DNA from: Pseudomonadota bacterium
GTDB lineage: Bacteria > Pseudomonadota > Gammaproteobacteria > Burkholderiales > Methylophilaceae
Direction of reading: 5' to 3'
DNA: 64,000 nucleotides
Assembly (NCBI GenBank): GCA_029563075.1
Contig: JAKQTN010000024.1
Span: 1-64,000 of the forward strand
Made by a program: the position numbers and the translations under genes
The notes under the pieces: model-generated
Database searches by the model: none
What the model was told of the DNA's origin: nothing
The model's input: the letters and a program-made list of their open reading frames with translations, nothing else
Part shown: one piece after another, positions 8,260 to 16,802 of the stretch
How positions within the stretch are numbered: position 1 is the first letter of the stretch
Layout of the letters: every line of letters begins with the position of its first letter

Positions 8260-8924
8260 ATACTCAACCAGGTTTGATCCAGACTTAAGGTATACACCGT
8301 TAGCGTTAACTGGCTGTCAGGGTAATGCTCCGCATTTAAGGCGGCTTTGCTCCATAACACGTGCCAAGGCATTTTTTCCAGTTCTGTTACATATTCCAGC
8401 AAATCCAGATAGCGCCCTTCGATGGTGATTTCCACGCCGTGCTTGAATACGGGTACATCCTGTTTCGGGGCTTGCTCGGTGCTTTCTGCCGAGCTTTCAA
8501 GCAGGCCTTTTACCGGCAGCGTTTTGAGTTCGATTAATTTCAGGTTGCCATTTTTTTTCAATAAGCTGCGCAGCAGCTCCGGCATTTTGTCCGGGCTGAT
8601 CAGCGTGGTTTGCAGGTCGCTTAATCTGGTTTCCAGCAACTGCAGGTGCGATTGCAACTCTGCAATGTGCTGTTTATTCTGCGCATCAGGGTCAATCACT
8701 GGTTGCCTGGAAAATTCGCCGATTTGTTGATTTAAATCCTGAATCTGCAATTGGTCCGCCTCCAGTTCCCTGTTGAGTATTTTTTGGCGTTCCAGGACCG
8801 GGCCAAGCAATAGCATGTTGATGGCGGCATAAACCACCACCAGTAATGCACAGGCCACCATCCAGCGCTCACGTAGATTGAGCGCTTCAAATTTGCTGCC
8901 GATGATTTTCCAGGAGTGTTTCAA
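8256..8924 (-). CDS. mshJ: MSHA biogenesis protein MshJ (PilO-like)
   Basis: A 222-residue protein with one membrane segment (about residues 22-42, WMVACALLVVVYAAINMLLLG). A coiled coil (about 45-105) and a small ferredoxin-like domain ending VYTLSLDQTWL complete it. This is the PilO/GspM architecture of inner-membrane alignment subcomplexes. It overlaps its neighbours mshI2 and mshK by 4 nt. It likely pairs with the MshI proteins to connect the cytoplasmic platform to MshK and MshL. Confidence 0.87.
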   Translation of the reverse strand: MKHSWKIIGSKFEALNLRERWMVACALLVVVYAAINMLLLGPVLERQKILNRELEADQLQIQDLNQQIGEFSRQPVIDPDAQNKQHIAELQSHLQLLETRLSDLQTTLISPDKMPELLRSLLKKNGNLKLIELKTLPVKGLLESSAESTEQAPKQDVPVFKHGVEITIEGRYLDLLEYVTELEKMPWHVLWSKAALNAEHYPDSQLTLTVYTLSLDQTWLSI

Positions 8925-9673
8925 GATTTCTTTTCGTCCTTGGTGTTTTCAACGCCGGATACCGATGTTTCATCCGTAGACTGCAGTGCGAACTCAATAT
9001 ATTGGGGTTCAAATGCTTGTCTGGCTGCCGATGCAGCTGCAGGCGCGGTAGATGTGCCGTTGTTGGCAGTCGAGGTTTGGGCTGCCGCCGGTGTCGCGGG
9101 ATTACCGCTGCTGGCGGCATCCGCCTTTGGCAAGCGCATGTTCAAGGCGGAGAATAATTTGCCTTTTAACGCAGGCTCATTGCCCAGGTGAGTGATGTAT
9201 TCCGGTACTAGCGCCGCTTGCAGGGTGCGGCCGCTGATATTGAGCTTTTCGGTCTGGCTGTCAAAGCTGAAGCTGGTCAGCCATAGTCCGTCAAGGCTTT
9301 GTCTTGCAAAAGCCCGCATGAGCGCAGCGTAACCCTTCTCCGGGGTGGCTGAACTCTGGTCCACAGTTCGCAGTATTTGCTGCTGCATGATTTCCTTTTG
9401 CTCCAGTTGCGTTATTTGTTCCAGCAATGTCTTGTCTGGCGCACGCGGCGTATGTAACAAAGCCGTTTGTTTCAATTGCGCCTGCGTCGCTGATAGCTCC
9501 TCAGCCACCTGGCTGCGCTGTGTGCCTAGCAACGACAGCTGCTGTTGCGCATAGCTGTAATACCCCAACATCAATACGGATAAAAAACCTAGCGTCATGA
9601 CTATATTATTCGGATTTAAGAAATCCTTTTGCTTGATAAGAGCTGGATTTAGGAGGTTAATCTGCTGACTCAT
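8921..9673 (-). CDS. MSHA biogenesis protein MshI2 (PilN-like)
   Basis: A 250-residue protein starting MSQQINLLNPAL, the hallmark INLLP/INLLN motif with which PilN-type proteins bind the actin-like PilM partner. A membrane segment (about residues 22-40), a coiled coil (about 45-100), a compact domain, and an Ala/Thr-rich low-complexity stretch (about 195-225) follow. Overlaps of 4 nt with mshI and mshJ point to a single translational unit. In Vibrio the corresponding gene is msh I2 (PilN-like). Confidence 0.86.
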   Translation of the reverse strand: MSQQINLLNPALIKQKDFLNPNNIVMTLGFLSVLMLGYYSYAQQQLSLLGTQRSQVAEELSATQAQLKQTALLHTPRAPDKTLLEQITQLEQKEIMQQQILRTVDQSSATPEKGYAALMRAFARQSLDGLWLTSFSFDSQTEKLNISGRTLQAALVPEYITHLGNEPALKGKLFSALNMRLPKADAASSGNPATPAAAQTSTANNGTSTAPAAASAARQAFEPQYIEFALQSTDETSVSGVENTKDEKKS

Positions 9674-10611
9674 GATGAAACTCCTTCACGTAATGCGGCA
9701 CCCAATACAGGCAACAGGCTGGCCTGCATGGCCAAATCGGTTAATTCGGCGTGCTGCTGGAAGCTAAAAATATCGGTTAAATCAAATCGCTCAATCGGAA
9801 TATAAAGTGAGGATTTCAAATAATCGTAGCAATCCTCACGCCCCATAAACGGTGCCAATACCAGGCGATTGGTGGTGATGTAGGTAAACTCGCGTTCAAA
9901 ACTGTCCAGCGACCGCTGGATCTCCAGCGACAGGCGCTCGAACACTCGGGTTTTCTGATCGCTATCTTCGCTATGCAATTGTGTAGTATCAATATCAATA
10001 TGCCGGGAATGGTAAAGCTCGCCTCCGGAAGTAAACGTCAGCAGGCAGCTATTGCTATTAATGGAAAGCATGGCCAGTCCGCGACCTTCTTGCTCCAGAT
10101 AAGCTGCGATATTGCGTTGTGCCAGCTCAGGGATATCAATCACTTCCAATGCCGCTCCTGAAGTACCGATCAACCGCTCAATGTAATCGCTGATGAGTTC
10201 GTTTTTAGCGACGGCCGCATACACATAAGATTGCCGATTGGCAATATAGGGATTGGCAGGGATGTCGATGACATCAATCGTGGCCTGCTCCACCGGGAAA
10301 TCAATCATGTCCTTGAGCTTCCAGCCCACGGCCTGTTTCAGTTCATTGGCCGGAACATTCGGCTTTTCAAGATGCAGTAACTTGTATTCGCCCTGCGCGA
10401 GCAATAATGAGCAATGCCGGTTGGCTAATCCCAAATCAGCCGCCAAAGTTTTGGCCGAGGCCCGGTCTTTCAGGTTCTCATGGCGATTGCCGCAAAAAGT
10501 TACCAGTGGTTTCTCATTCGGTTGATGCGTCACATGTGCAGCGCAAGTGCCATCTTCGGAGGCGCATATCGCAGTCCATCCAGGTTTTTTTTGCTTGGTA
10601 AAAAGTCGCAT
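9670..10611 (-). CDS. mshI: MSHA biogenesis protein MshI (PilM-like)
   Basis: A 313-residue protein without signal or membrane segment, resembling the actin-like PilM/MshI family. It carries the N-terminal ATPase-fold strand (GWTAICASEDGTCAAHV) and conserved LLLAQGEYKLLHLEKPNVP. PilM-type proteins sit on the cytoplasmic face and recruit the N terminus of the PilN-like partner, here encoded immediately downstream with 4-nt overlap. It opens the I1-I2-J-K-L-M-N block and is separated from mshQ by only 33 nt, so read-through from the structural block is likely. Confidence 0.87.
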   Translation of the reverse strand: MRLFTKQKKPGWTAICASEDGTCAAHVTHQPNEKPLVTFCGNRHENLKDRASAKTLAADLGLANRHCSLLLAQGEYKLLHLEKPNVPANELKQAVGWKLKDMIDFPVEQATIDVIDIPANPYIANRQSYVYAAVAKNELISDYIERLIGTSGAALEVIDIPELAQRNIAAYLEQEGRGLAMLSINSNSCLLTFTSGGELYHSRHIDIDTTQLHSEDSDQKTRVFERLSLEIQRSLDSFEREFTYITTNRLVLAPFMGREDCYDYLKSSLYIPIERFDLTDIFSFQQHAELTDLAMQASLLPVLGAALREGVSS

Positions 10612-10644
10612 GTTCTGTCCTTACTTTGGTGCCGTCAATAATCG

Positions 10645-13596
10645 TTAAAAGTTTTCGCGCAAATAAATAACGGGTGTTTTGAAAATGCCGAAAGTGGCGC
10701 GCGCTAGCGGGTTTGCGCCAAACCAGGGGATATTTGCCGCTGTTGCTGCGCTTGCTGCAGAGGATGTACAGGTGCTGCCGCTGGCGCTTGTTAAATTCAG
10801 CGTCAAATCTACGCTGCCATTATTGCCGGCACCCGGTTTTGTTAATTTCGCAGTGGTTTTTCCTGAAGCCATAGCACCAGGCACCGATACTAGTGTTTCG
10901 CAGGCAGATAAATTATTGCGGTAATTTCCCATGGCGATGCTGGATGCCGGTATAGACGTGCAGCCATCCTGCTGGTTTCTGATGTATGCCGAACCGTTCC
11001 AGTATTGCGCTTCAATCGGTACAGAAAGCGGTAACAATTCCGAGCCGTAAGCATTGGATACAAACAGTCTGCCGTAACGGAACAGGCTTGCGGCAGAGGT
11101 CGCGGTGCTGCTCATGGTGACGCCGTCGCTATCTGCAGGTGCAGCGCTGACCGTAATGCTGGCAGGCGCAGCCGCGGCCAGCGGGCGGCTGACCTGGTGT
11201 TTTGCGCTGACAGCCGCTACGCCATTGTTCCAGCTACCCGTAGGCGCGGTTGCGCTAGCGGCAAGTGATGCACCAGTCGGCAAACCGCTGGCGGTAAAGT
11301 TAAAATTGTTCCAAGTGGATAATCCTAATTTGGCAAAACTCCCAATATAGTTTTGCGTAGTGGCGTTGGCTGCGTTTTGTGCGGTCAAGGTGAAGTTGGT
11401 GGTGAAGCCGTCTTGCCCCAGGTAACTAAAGGCTCCGCTGCAAGCGGGTGTGGTGGCGCCTTGTGTCAGCGTAAAGTGATCCGGGATAAAGCGTCCGAAA
11501 TAATTGGTTGTGGAAGCATTGCCAAAACCACAGGCATACTTACCGCCGCTATCTGCGAAGCCGCTGGCGCAATCGCCTGCTGCTGAATCAATCGCGGTGA
11601 AAGTATCGTCATAAACGCCATTGGCAGTCAGTCTGAAATAACCCGCCTCGCTATAATTAAATGCGGCGCCTGTTGCGGTGCCGGTGCCGGAACTGGCAGC
11701 GCTAAAGTTACCGCTAACTATGCCAACCTGTGCTGCGCCGCTATGTGCAGCAAGCTTGGCATTGTCAATATTGGGCGTGCCGTCATAGCCTGCAACGCCA
11801 GTTGCAGCAGTGAGGCTGAAATTAGCGCCGGCTTTTATCGCAGGTGTTGCTGTTGTGCTGGTTCCAGTGCTGTCTGCATTGGCGGTAGCGCTTACCGTAA
11901 AACTGGTGGGGCGCACTGCAAAGCTATCCGAAGAACAACCATACACCACAGGGCTTAGATTGTTATCTCTAACGCGGCAGCGCAGCTTGCGGTAAGCATT
12001 GGCGACATTAAAATTGGCAGAAAGCGTTTTACGTCCAGCGTCACCTGCGGCAAAGGTAATATTCTGGCTGGCTATCGGCGAGCTATAGGCATTGCAGGCA
12101 GGTTGCGGGCTGGTACTGTCATTAAACAGTTCAACAGTCACATTTGATGCGGCCGTGTAGCCTGTGGATTGTACGCCGCCAGTCTGTAACGCTACCACAT
12201 CAAATTTGAATCCTGTTCCAGCCAGCTTGGTATAAAGCGGATTGCGGGCGGAAGGTGAACTGGTCAGGTTGTTATAGGCCACGCCGGTTTCCAGGCATTC
12301 AAAACCTTTCACGCAAGGGGTGTCAGCAATCACATAGTTGCAACTGGCCGTGCCGGTGCTGGTGTTCCAGCATTTGGTGCCGTTTAATGGCACCGAGCTC
12401 AAGCCGGACGATCCTAAGGTGAAGCTGCCTCCCGGTGAGGTTCCCAAGAGTGAAACTGTTGTTGTTGATGCGTTTGAGCCCAGCGTAAACGTTGCAGGCG
12501 TTTTGGTGACCGCAGGGGTGGCGGGTGTGGTGGTGATGCTTCCGGTTAAGGTGCCCGTATTGACGATATTTGCGGCCGGGCATGGCAAGGTGGAAGACGT
12601 GCATGCCAGCACTGTAATATCGGTAGCGCATAAATTTGCAGTGCCAGGATGCCTGATTTCCAGGTGATCATAGGGCGGGACAACAAATGAGCCCACCACA
12701 AAGTCATAGCTGAATGTGTAGGTGCCGGGTGCAGTAAAGTTATACTGAACACCAATGCCGGTATCCTGGTAAGTAGTGCTGATGTTGTTGCTCATGTTGG
12801 CGCTCTGTAATATCGAGCAGTTTGTACTGCCGTTCGCCCAAAAACTGTTCCAGCCAGAAGCGCAATAGTTTGAAAAAGCCATGCCGCTACGTTCCCGAAA
12901 AGATTCAATGACCGAAACCCCTGCCGGAATACTGGTGCTAGAAGGGCAGGTCGTACCGGAAGTTGGCGGATAAGTGCCTACTACCTGATTGCCGTTAGTG
13001 TCGGTGTAGCGTACGCCGCAGCCATTGTCGCTACCGCCCAGATAGGTATCAAACACATGGTAGTATCTGACGGGGTTGGCAGCGCTGACCGCATACGTGG
13101 CCGGAATCACCAAAGTCACCTCAGCGGTTAAAAAATCCAGTGGGGTGGTGTATTTCCAGACTACAGTGACCTGAGGGCCGGAGCTGATGCCAAAATTACT
13201 GGTAGCGCTTTGCTGTATGCCGCTGGAAGACGGGTTGGCCGGGGATGCCGCTGTAATGGCGTAGCTGCTGTACATGCCGCCAGTCGGTGTAAATGTGGCG
13301 ACATTATGATCTGGGCCGTAGATGAGCCCGTTCGCACGCAGAAATATGCCATTATCGAGATTGGTGCTGGGCGGCAACGTTGATGGCTTATAGACTTGGC
13401 CGGTATTGTTGAGCCTTCTTACCTGAATTTTGGTCGTATCTTCGATATAAAAATGCAGGCCGTTGGTAGCGGTAGTGCCGCCTGTACTATTGAATTCAGT
13501 CACCGCCGCATAAACTGCATCCATGCCGCATACTGACAGCATCCATGATAAAGCTGCTAACCTGACAAAAGTTAGAGGCAAGAATGTCCTTAGCAT
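10645..13596 (-). CDS. mshQ: MshQ-like large surface protein (DUF6701 family)
   Basis: A 983-residue exported protein. I chose the ATG at 13596 because the signal peptide begins there (MLRTFLPLTF...AVYA). The longer frame starts with GTG at 13656 and adds 20 hydrophilic residues. The sequence is rich in Ser, Thr, Ala, Gly and aromatic residues, looks all-beta, and has many spaced cysteines (CGVRYTDTNG, CPSSTSIPAG, CSGAFSYLGQ). This matches MshQ, a very large MSHA-associated protein of unclear role, possibly a pilus-tip or adhesin-like component. The last quarter, with SPACNAYSSPI- and CASGFADSG-like segments, corresponds to the conserved MshQ/DUF6701 region. It lies between mshP and mshI. Confidence 0.82.
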   Translation of the reverse strand: MLRTFLPLTFVRLAALSWMLSVCGMDAVYAAVTEFNSTGGTTATNGLHFYIEDTTKIQVRRLNNTGQVYKPSTLPPSTNLDNGIFLRANGLIYGPDHNVATFTPTGGMYSSYAITAASPANPSSSGIQQSATSNFGISSGPQVTVVWKYTTPLDFLTAEVTLVIPATYAVSAANPVRYYHVFDTYLGGSDNGCGVRYTDTNGNQVVGTYPPTSGTTCPSSTSIPAGVSVIESFRERSGMAFSNYCASGWNSFWANGSTNCSILQSANMSNNISTTYQDTGIGVQYNFTAPGTYTFSYDFVVGSFVVPPYDHLEIRHPGTANLCATDITVLACTSSTLPCPAANIVNTGTLTGSITTTPATPAVTKTPATFTLGSNASTTTVSLLGTSPGGSFTLGSSGLSSVPLNGTKCWNTSTGTASCNYVIADTPCVKGFECLETGVAYNNLTSSPSARNPLYTKLAGTGFKFDVVALQTGGVQSTGYTAASNVTVELFNDSTSPQPACNAYSSPIASQNITFAAGDAGRKTLSANFNVANAYRKLRCRVRDNNLSPVVYGCSSDSFAVRPTSFTVSATANADSTGTSTTATPAIKAGANFSLTAATGVAGYDGTPNIDNAKLAAHSGAAQVGIVSGNFSAASSGTGTATGAAFNYSEAGYFRLTANGVYDDTFTAIDSAAGDCASGFADSGGKYACGFGNASTTNYFGRFIPDHFTLTQGATTPACSGAFSYLGQDGFTTNFTLTAQNAANATTQNYIGSFAKLGLSTWNNFNFTASGLPTGASLAASATAPTGSWNNGVAAVSAKHQVSRPLAAAAPASITVSAAPADSDGVTMSSTATSAASLFRYGRLFVSNAYGSELLPLSVPIEAQYWNGSAYIRNQQDGCTSIPASSIAMGNYRNNLSACETLVSVPGAMASGKTTAKLTKPGAGNNGSVDLTLNLTSASGSTCTSSAASAATAANIPWFGANPLARATFGIFKTPVIYLRENF

Positions 13597-13742
13597 GGCT
13601 TGCAAAGCCTCGCTTCTGAAGTGTTTCCATGAATTTTGCCAGCAATCAAACTGCACCCCTAAGCCATTTACGGCAGACTAGGTCATTATGCAGTTGCTCA
13701 CCGAGAGTTAAACCGCTAATCAAAAACGGTTTTAGGCGCTAT

Positions 13743-14198
13743 TTAACTGCATTGATAGTTAGGGATGGCATCGGTACCCAGGCATTTGCTAAGCGTAAGC
13801 TGCACTTGCCGTTCGATGTAGTTAAGCGCGCCAGCCGTACCAAAGCTGGCAGTCGCCACGATGTCGTACATGGCGATGGTGTGGTCGGTGCCTTGCTCAA
13901 AATAGTCTGCAGATCTGGTGCAAGATACTGTCACTGCAAAATTATCAATGGTGAGCGTAGTTGGGCTGGCAGGGCAGTTTGCCAAGGCCGTAGTGCCTGG
14001 AGCCAATACCTGATAAGCCGCCCATTCAACGCCGGCACGCGCCGCCTGATAGGCTCTTGAACCTTGCACATCCTGCGTGGAGGTAGTTTGCTGAACACTG
14101 GTGATATTCAGTGCGTAAGCGCCCAGTGCGGCCAGAATCACCAGTACGAATATCGCGGCTGGTAACAAGAATCCTTGTTGTCTAAATTGCTTCATCAT
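13743..14198 (-). CDS. mshP: MSHA minor pseudopilin MshP
   Basis: A 151-residue prepilin-like protein. GGGAG lies 6-9 nt before the tandem ATG-ATG at 14198/14195, so I use 14198 rather than the upstream in-frame ATG at 14237. The leader MMKQFRQQG is followed by FLLPAAIFVLVILAALG. The prepilin peptidase glycine is present, but the usual Glu at position 5 of the mature protein is absent (Phe-Leu-Leu-Pro-Ala), as is common for MshP/PilX-type minor pilins. Its ribosome-binding site can pair with an 11-nt sequence just after the mshO stop codon. Confidence 0.82.
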   Translation of the reverse strand: MMKQFRQQGFLLPAAIFVLVILAALGAYALNITSVQQTTSTQDVQGSRAYQAARAGVEWAAYQVLAPGTTALANCPASPTTLTIDNFAVTVSCTRSADYFEQGTDHTIAMYDIVATASFGTAGALNYIERQVQLTLSKCLGTDAIPNYQCS

Positions 14199-14341
14199 AA
14201 AGCTCCCTGAATAATGTAGCGAGCGTGGGAAAGGCAAGGCAAAAGATGATGAAAAACCGGAATTTATGCGGTATAAATGAGGATTTTGAGTCGGCTTTTA
14301 ACGCAGCATTTACAAGCGCAGTAGTTGTGCAGGGAGCTTTC
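14199..14341 (-). promoter_or_regulatory. mshO-mshP intercistronic region with complementary arms masking the mshP ribosome-binding site
   Basis: Reading the minus-strand mRNA, AAAGCTCCCTG begins inside the mshO stop codon (14341-14331). Its exact complement CAGGGAGCTTT (14209-14199) contains the mshP Shine-Dalgarno and abuts the ATG. The 11-bp perfect pairing would close a loop of about 120 nt with no open frame. A ribosome terminating at mshO would cover the first arm and free the second. Function is inferred from sequence only. Confidence 0.5.
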
Positions 14342-15164
14342 ATGGCGAGTTCACCACATTGACCTGATGCATCAGTCTCACATTAGCGACATCCTGCGCG
14401 AACCCGAGGTAGATGGTGACGATGCCGGTTCTCTGCAATACGCCTGCAACATAGTTGATCTGGCACGAGCTGAGATTGGTTGCCAATTGGCGGGCCGTAG
14501 CCAGCCCATTGAGTGTGGCCACACTGGCGGGCTGTGCAGGTTGCATGGCATAACCGCTATACTGCAAAAGCACGCGATTGGTCATGTCGCATACGTAAGA
14601 AACGGGTGTAGATACAGTATAAAATCTGCTGGAAGGCGAGGCCTGAGGGAACGTTCCGCCGCTGTAACTCAACACGCTCAGGTTGCCTGTGGTCAGCAGC
14701 GCGCGGCTGTTGCTGCCTTCATATACATCAGAACCCGGGATGCCCAGATTGTAAATCACCAGCCTGTCGCCAGAGGTTATTGTTACGCTTGGCCCAAGCA
14801 CATCAAAGGTGTCCGCGGCAAGTGAAAAATCAAGCGGATCATCGCTTACTGATGACCCAACTGCGGCGCGGTATCTGCCTGCCGATTTTACGGGTACAAA
14901 TTCGATAAAGCTGTCGGCACCGTTAGTGGTGGTGCGCACACTATTGGGCAAGGCATTGCGGATATCCCGCGCCATGCGGCGTAATGCAGTATCGGCGCGG
15001 TCAGTTAAACTGGCGCGATTTTCGCTATCAATAAATGCTTGTGCCGGGTTGCGAATAAGCTGGGTTGCGGCTGCCGCAAGAATACCGACAATGGCAATCA
15101 CGACTACCATTTCTACCAGGGTGAAGCCTGCAGTCTTGAATGTGAATCTAGATGTTGGGCGCAT
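14340..15164 (-). CDS. mshO: MSHA minor pseudopilin MshO
   Basis: A 274-residue type IV prepilin-like protein. The leader MRPTSRFTFKTAG is cut before FTLVEMVVVIAIVGILAAA, keeping the invariant Gly(-1), Phe(+1) and Glu(+5). The C-terminal part is a PilW/MshO-type minor pilin domain with two well-separated cysteines (VCDM, SCQINY) probably in a disulfide. It overlaps the mshD stop by 17 nt. MshO is thought to sit in the initiating tip complex with MshC, D and P. Confidence 0.88.
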   Translation of the reverse strand: MRPTSRFTFKTAGFTLVEMVVVIAIVGILAAAATQLIRNPAQAFIDSENRASLTDRADTALRRMARDIRNALPNSVRTTTNGADSFIEFVPVKSAGRYRAAVGSSVSDDPLDFSLAADTFDVLGPSVTITSGDRLVIYNLGIPGSDVYEGSNSRALLTTGNLSVLSYSGGTFPQASPSSRFYTVSTPVSYVCDMTNRVLLQYSGYAMQPAQPASVATLNGLATARQLATNLSSCQINYVAGVLQRTGIVTIYLGFAQDVANVRLMHQVNVVNSP

Positions 15165-15783
15165 AGCGGACTCGATAGCCTGTCAGTGTCACATCAGTGT
15201 TTGCCGGGCCTGTCACGCGCACGCTGATTTTTAGCACCTCATCCGATGCAAGGCTGGCAAATGGGGCGGCTGCGCCAGCGCGCGTAATGGTTACAGCAGC
15301 GGCATAATTATCCAGCCCGGCAAGCGGCGTAGTATCGCCCGGGCTGCAGATGCCGGTGCAGCCGCCGCCCGGCATGGTAAAGCCGCCATAGTCAGCGACA
15401 TTATCAAAAGGATCAGCGCTGCTGTAACGGCTTTCGCTGGCGGGCATAGGGCTGGCAAGCGCTGCGCCACCTTTGTCCTGCGAGTTTGTGCAGTCTGCAG
15501 CAGATGTCGCAGTTGAAACACTGGCATCATCCGGGTCGCAATATGTAAAGGGTTGCTGTTCGATTTCCAGCAATAGCGATTCAGCAATAGCTAGTGCCTG
15601 CTTGCGTACAAGCGGGTCTGCGCTGCCGCGATTGGTAATATCGAGCACTTTCAGTACGCCGACTAAAGCCACGCTGACAATCACCATAAACACTACCAGC
15701 TCGACCAGTGTTACGCCAAGCTGCCGCCGGGCTTGTGTCACGCCCGATTGATGATAAATAGGTTGTTTATTGTTAGCGCACAT
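15148..15783 (-). CDS. mshD: MSHA minor pseudopilin MshD
   Basis: A 211-residue prepilin-like protein. I start it at the ATG at 15783 (MCANNKQPIYHQ), which overlaps mshC by 11 nt. The longer open frame merely runs in the mshC shadow. The leader ends RRQLG before VTLVELVVFMVIVSVALVGVL, a PilV-type signal with Glu(+5). A cysteine-containing C-terminal domain (CDPDDASV, CTGICSPGDT) follows. The start is uncertain within the region upstream of the prepilin signal, since no strong ribosome-binding site separates the candidates. Confidence 0.82.
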   Translation of the reverse strand: MCANNKQPIYHQSGVTQARRQLGVTLVELVVFMVIVSVALVGVLKVLDITNRGSADPLVRKQALAIAESLLLEIEQQPFTYCDPDDASVSTATSAADCTNSQDKGGAALASPMPASESRYSSADPFDNVADYGGFTMPGGGCTGICSPGDTTPLAGLDNYAAAVTITRAGAAAPFASLASDEVLKISVRVTGPANTDVTLTGYRVRYAPNI

Positions 15784-16234
15784 AGCCGGTTTCCGCTTCA
15801 ACGGTAATGGTGCGGGTGGATTCACTCGGTACAACGGCATTCTGAATGGTAAAAGTCGCTGTTGCATTCGGCACCGGCCGGCCAAGGCCATCAAACCCGA
15901 TCGGCGTGGTCGATGCCGTGATAGTGACGTTATTGGATAGCGTTTTGGAATATGCGGCCTGGGTAGCCGGATCAATCACTGCGCTGCTGCAACTGCTGGT
16001 ATAGCCTAAACAAACAGTGCGTGACGCAGTGTTGACATTGGCATACACGATTCTGCGCTGTGCAACGGCAGTTTTCTGCGCGTAACGTAACGCCGAAGCC
16101 AGCGTCCCGTAACTGCCGCGTGCGTTGAAAGCATCCACGCCAATAAAGCGTGGTGCGGCGATGGCCGCAACAATGCCTGTAATCACCATGACGGCGACGA
16201 GTTCGACTATTGTGAAACCATTCTCACGCCGCAT
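15773..16234 (-). CDS. mshC: MSHA minor pseudopilin MshC (GspH/FimT-like)
   Basis: A 153-residue prepilin with leader MRRENG and the hydrophobic helix FTIVELVAVMVITGIVAAIAAPRF. SYGTLASALRYAQKTAV, typical of the GspH/FimT family, is followed by a beta domain with two cysteines (VCLGYTSSC). Position immediately downstream of the major pilin mshA and upstream of mshD matches the Vibrio msh order. Confidence 0.87.
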   Translation of the reverse strand: MRRENGFTIVELVAVMVITGIVAAIAAPRFIGVDAFNARGSYGTLASALRYAQKTAVAQRRIVYANVNTASRTVCLGYTSSCSSAVIDPATQAAYSKTLSNNVTITASTTPIGFDGLGRPVPNATATFTIQNAVVPSESTRTITVEAETGYVR

Positions 16235-16304
16235 GATGATAGCTGCCTTGTAGCAAACCCATGACTAGGAAGGGCTACAACCCTTTCTAAGATGAGTTAA
16301 TGCA

Positions 16305-16748
16305 TTAACAGGTGGAGGTATTAACAGTTACAGCGCCAGTTGTGCCATTGTATAGAGCAACACAAGTTGTATCGTTACCACCATTCGTAGGTTTGAAAAT
16401 TACTGCAGTAGCACTTGCATAAGTTGGTGTAGCAAAACCATCAATAGATTGTAAGGCGTTACCAATACCTGCCGCTGTCCCAGTCGGGATGCCTGTAGTC
16501 GTATTAACAGCTACAGTTGTACCATCTACCATCGATACAGGGCTGGTACCTGTACCCACTGCAAAGAAACGTGCTTGTACTAAGCCAACAGCAGAACGAA
16601 GGCCACCTGCCATACCGTTTACAGAAGCAGTACGTGCCTCGTTGGTTAAGCTAACAAACCTTGGCAATGCGGTTGCTGCCAAAATACCTAAAATTACAAT
16701 AACTACGACTAACTCTACTAAAGTAAAACCAAATTGTTGCTGTTTCAT
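16305..16748 (-). CDS. mshA: MSHA major pilin MshA
   Basis: A 147-residue prepilin. Leader MKQQQFG precedes FTLVELVVVIVILGILAATALPRF, and two cysteines near the C terminus (TCVALYNG...STC) form the likely D-region disulfide. Codon use differs from its neighbours: GCT, GTA, ACT, GGT and CCT dominate instead of GCG, GTG and GGC, as expected for a highly expressed structural protein. A 70-nt gap to mshC and a 54-nt gap after mshB frame the gene. AAGGAG lies 7-8 nt before the ATG. This fits the main fibre subunit. Confidence 0.88.
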   Translation of the reverse strand: MKQQQFGFTLVELVVVIVILGILAATALPRFVSLTNEARTASVNGMAGGLRSAVGLVQARFFAVGTGTSPVSMVDGTTVAVNTTTGIPTGTAAGIGNALQSIDGFATPTYASATAVIFKPTNGGNDTTCVALYNGTTGAVTVNTSTC

Positions 16749-16802
16749 TTCAATTACTCCTTCAATATAAAAAATAGGACCTCAGTACATCACTTAAATC
16801 AA

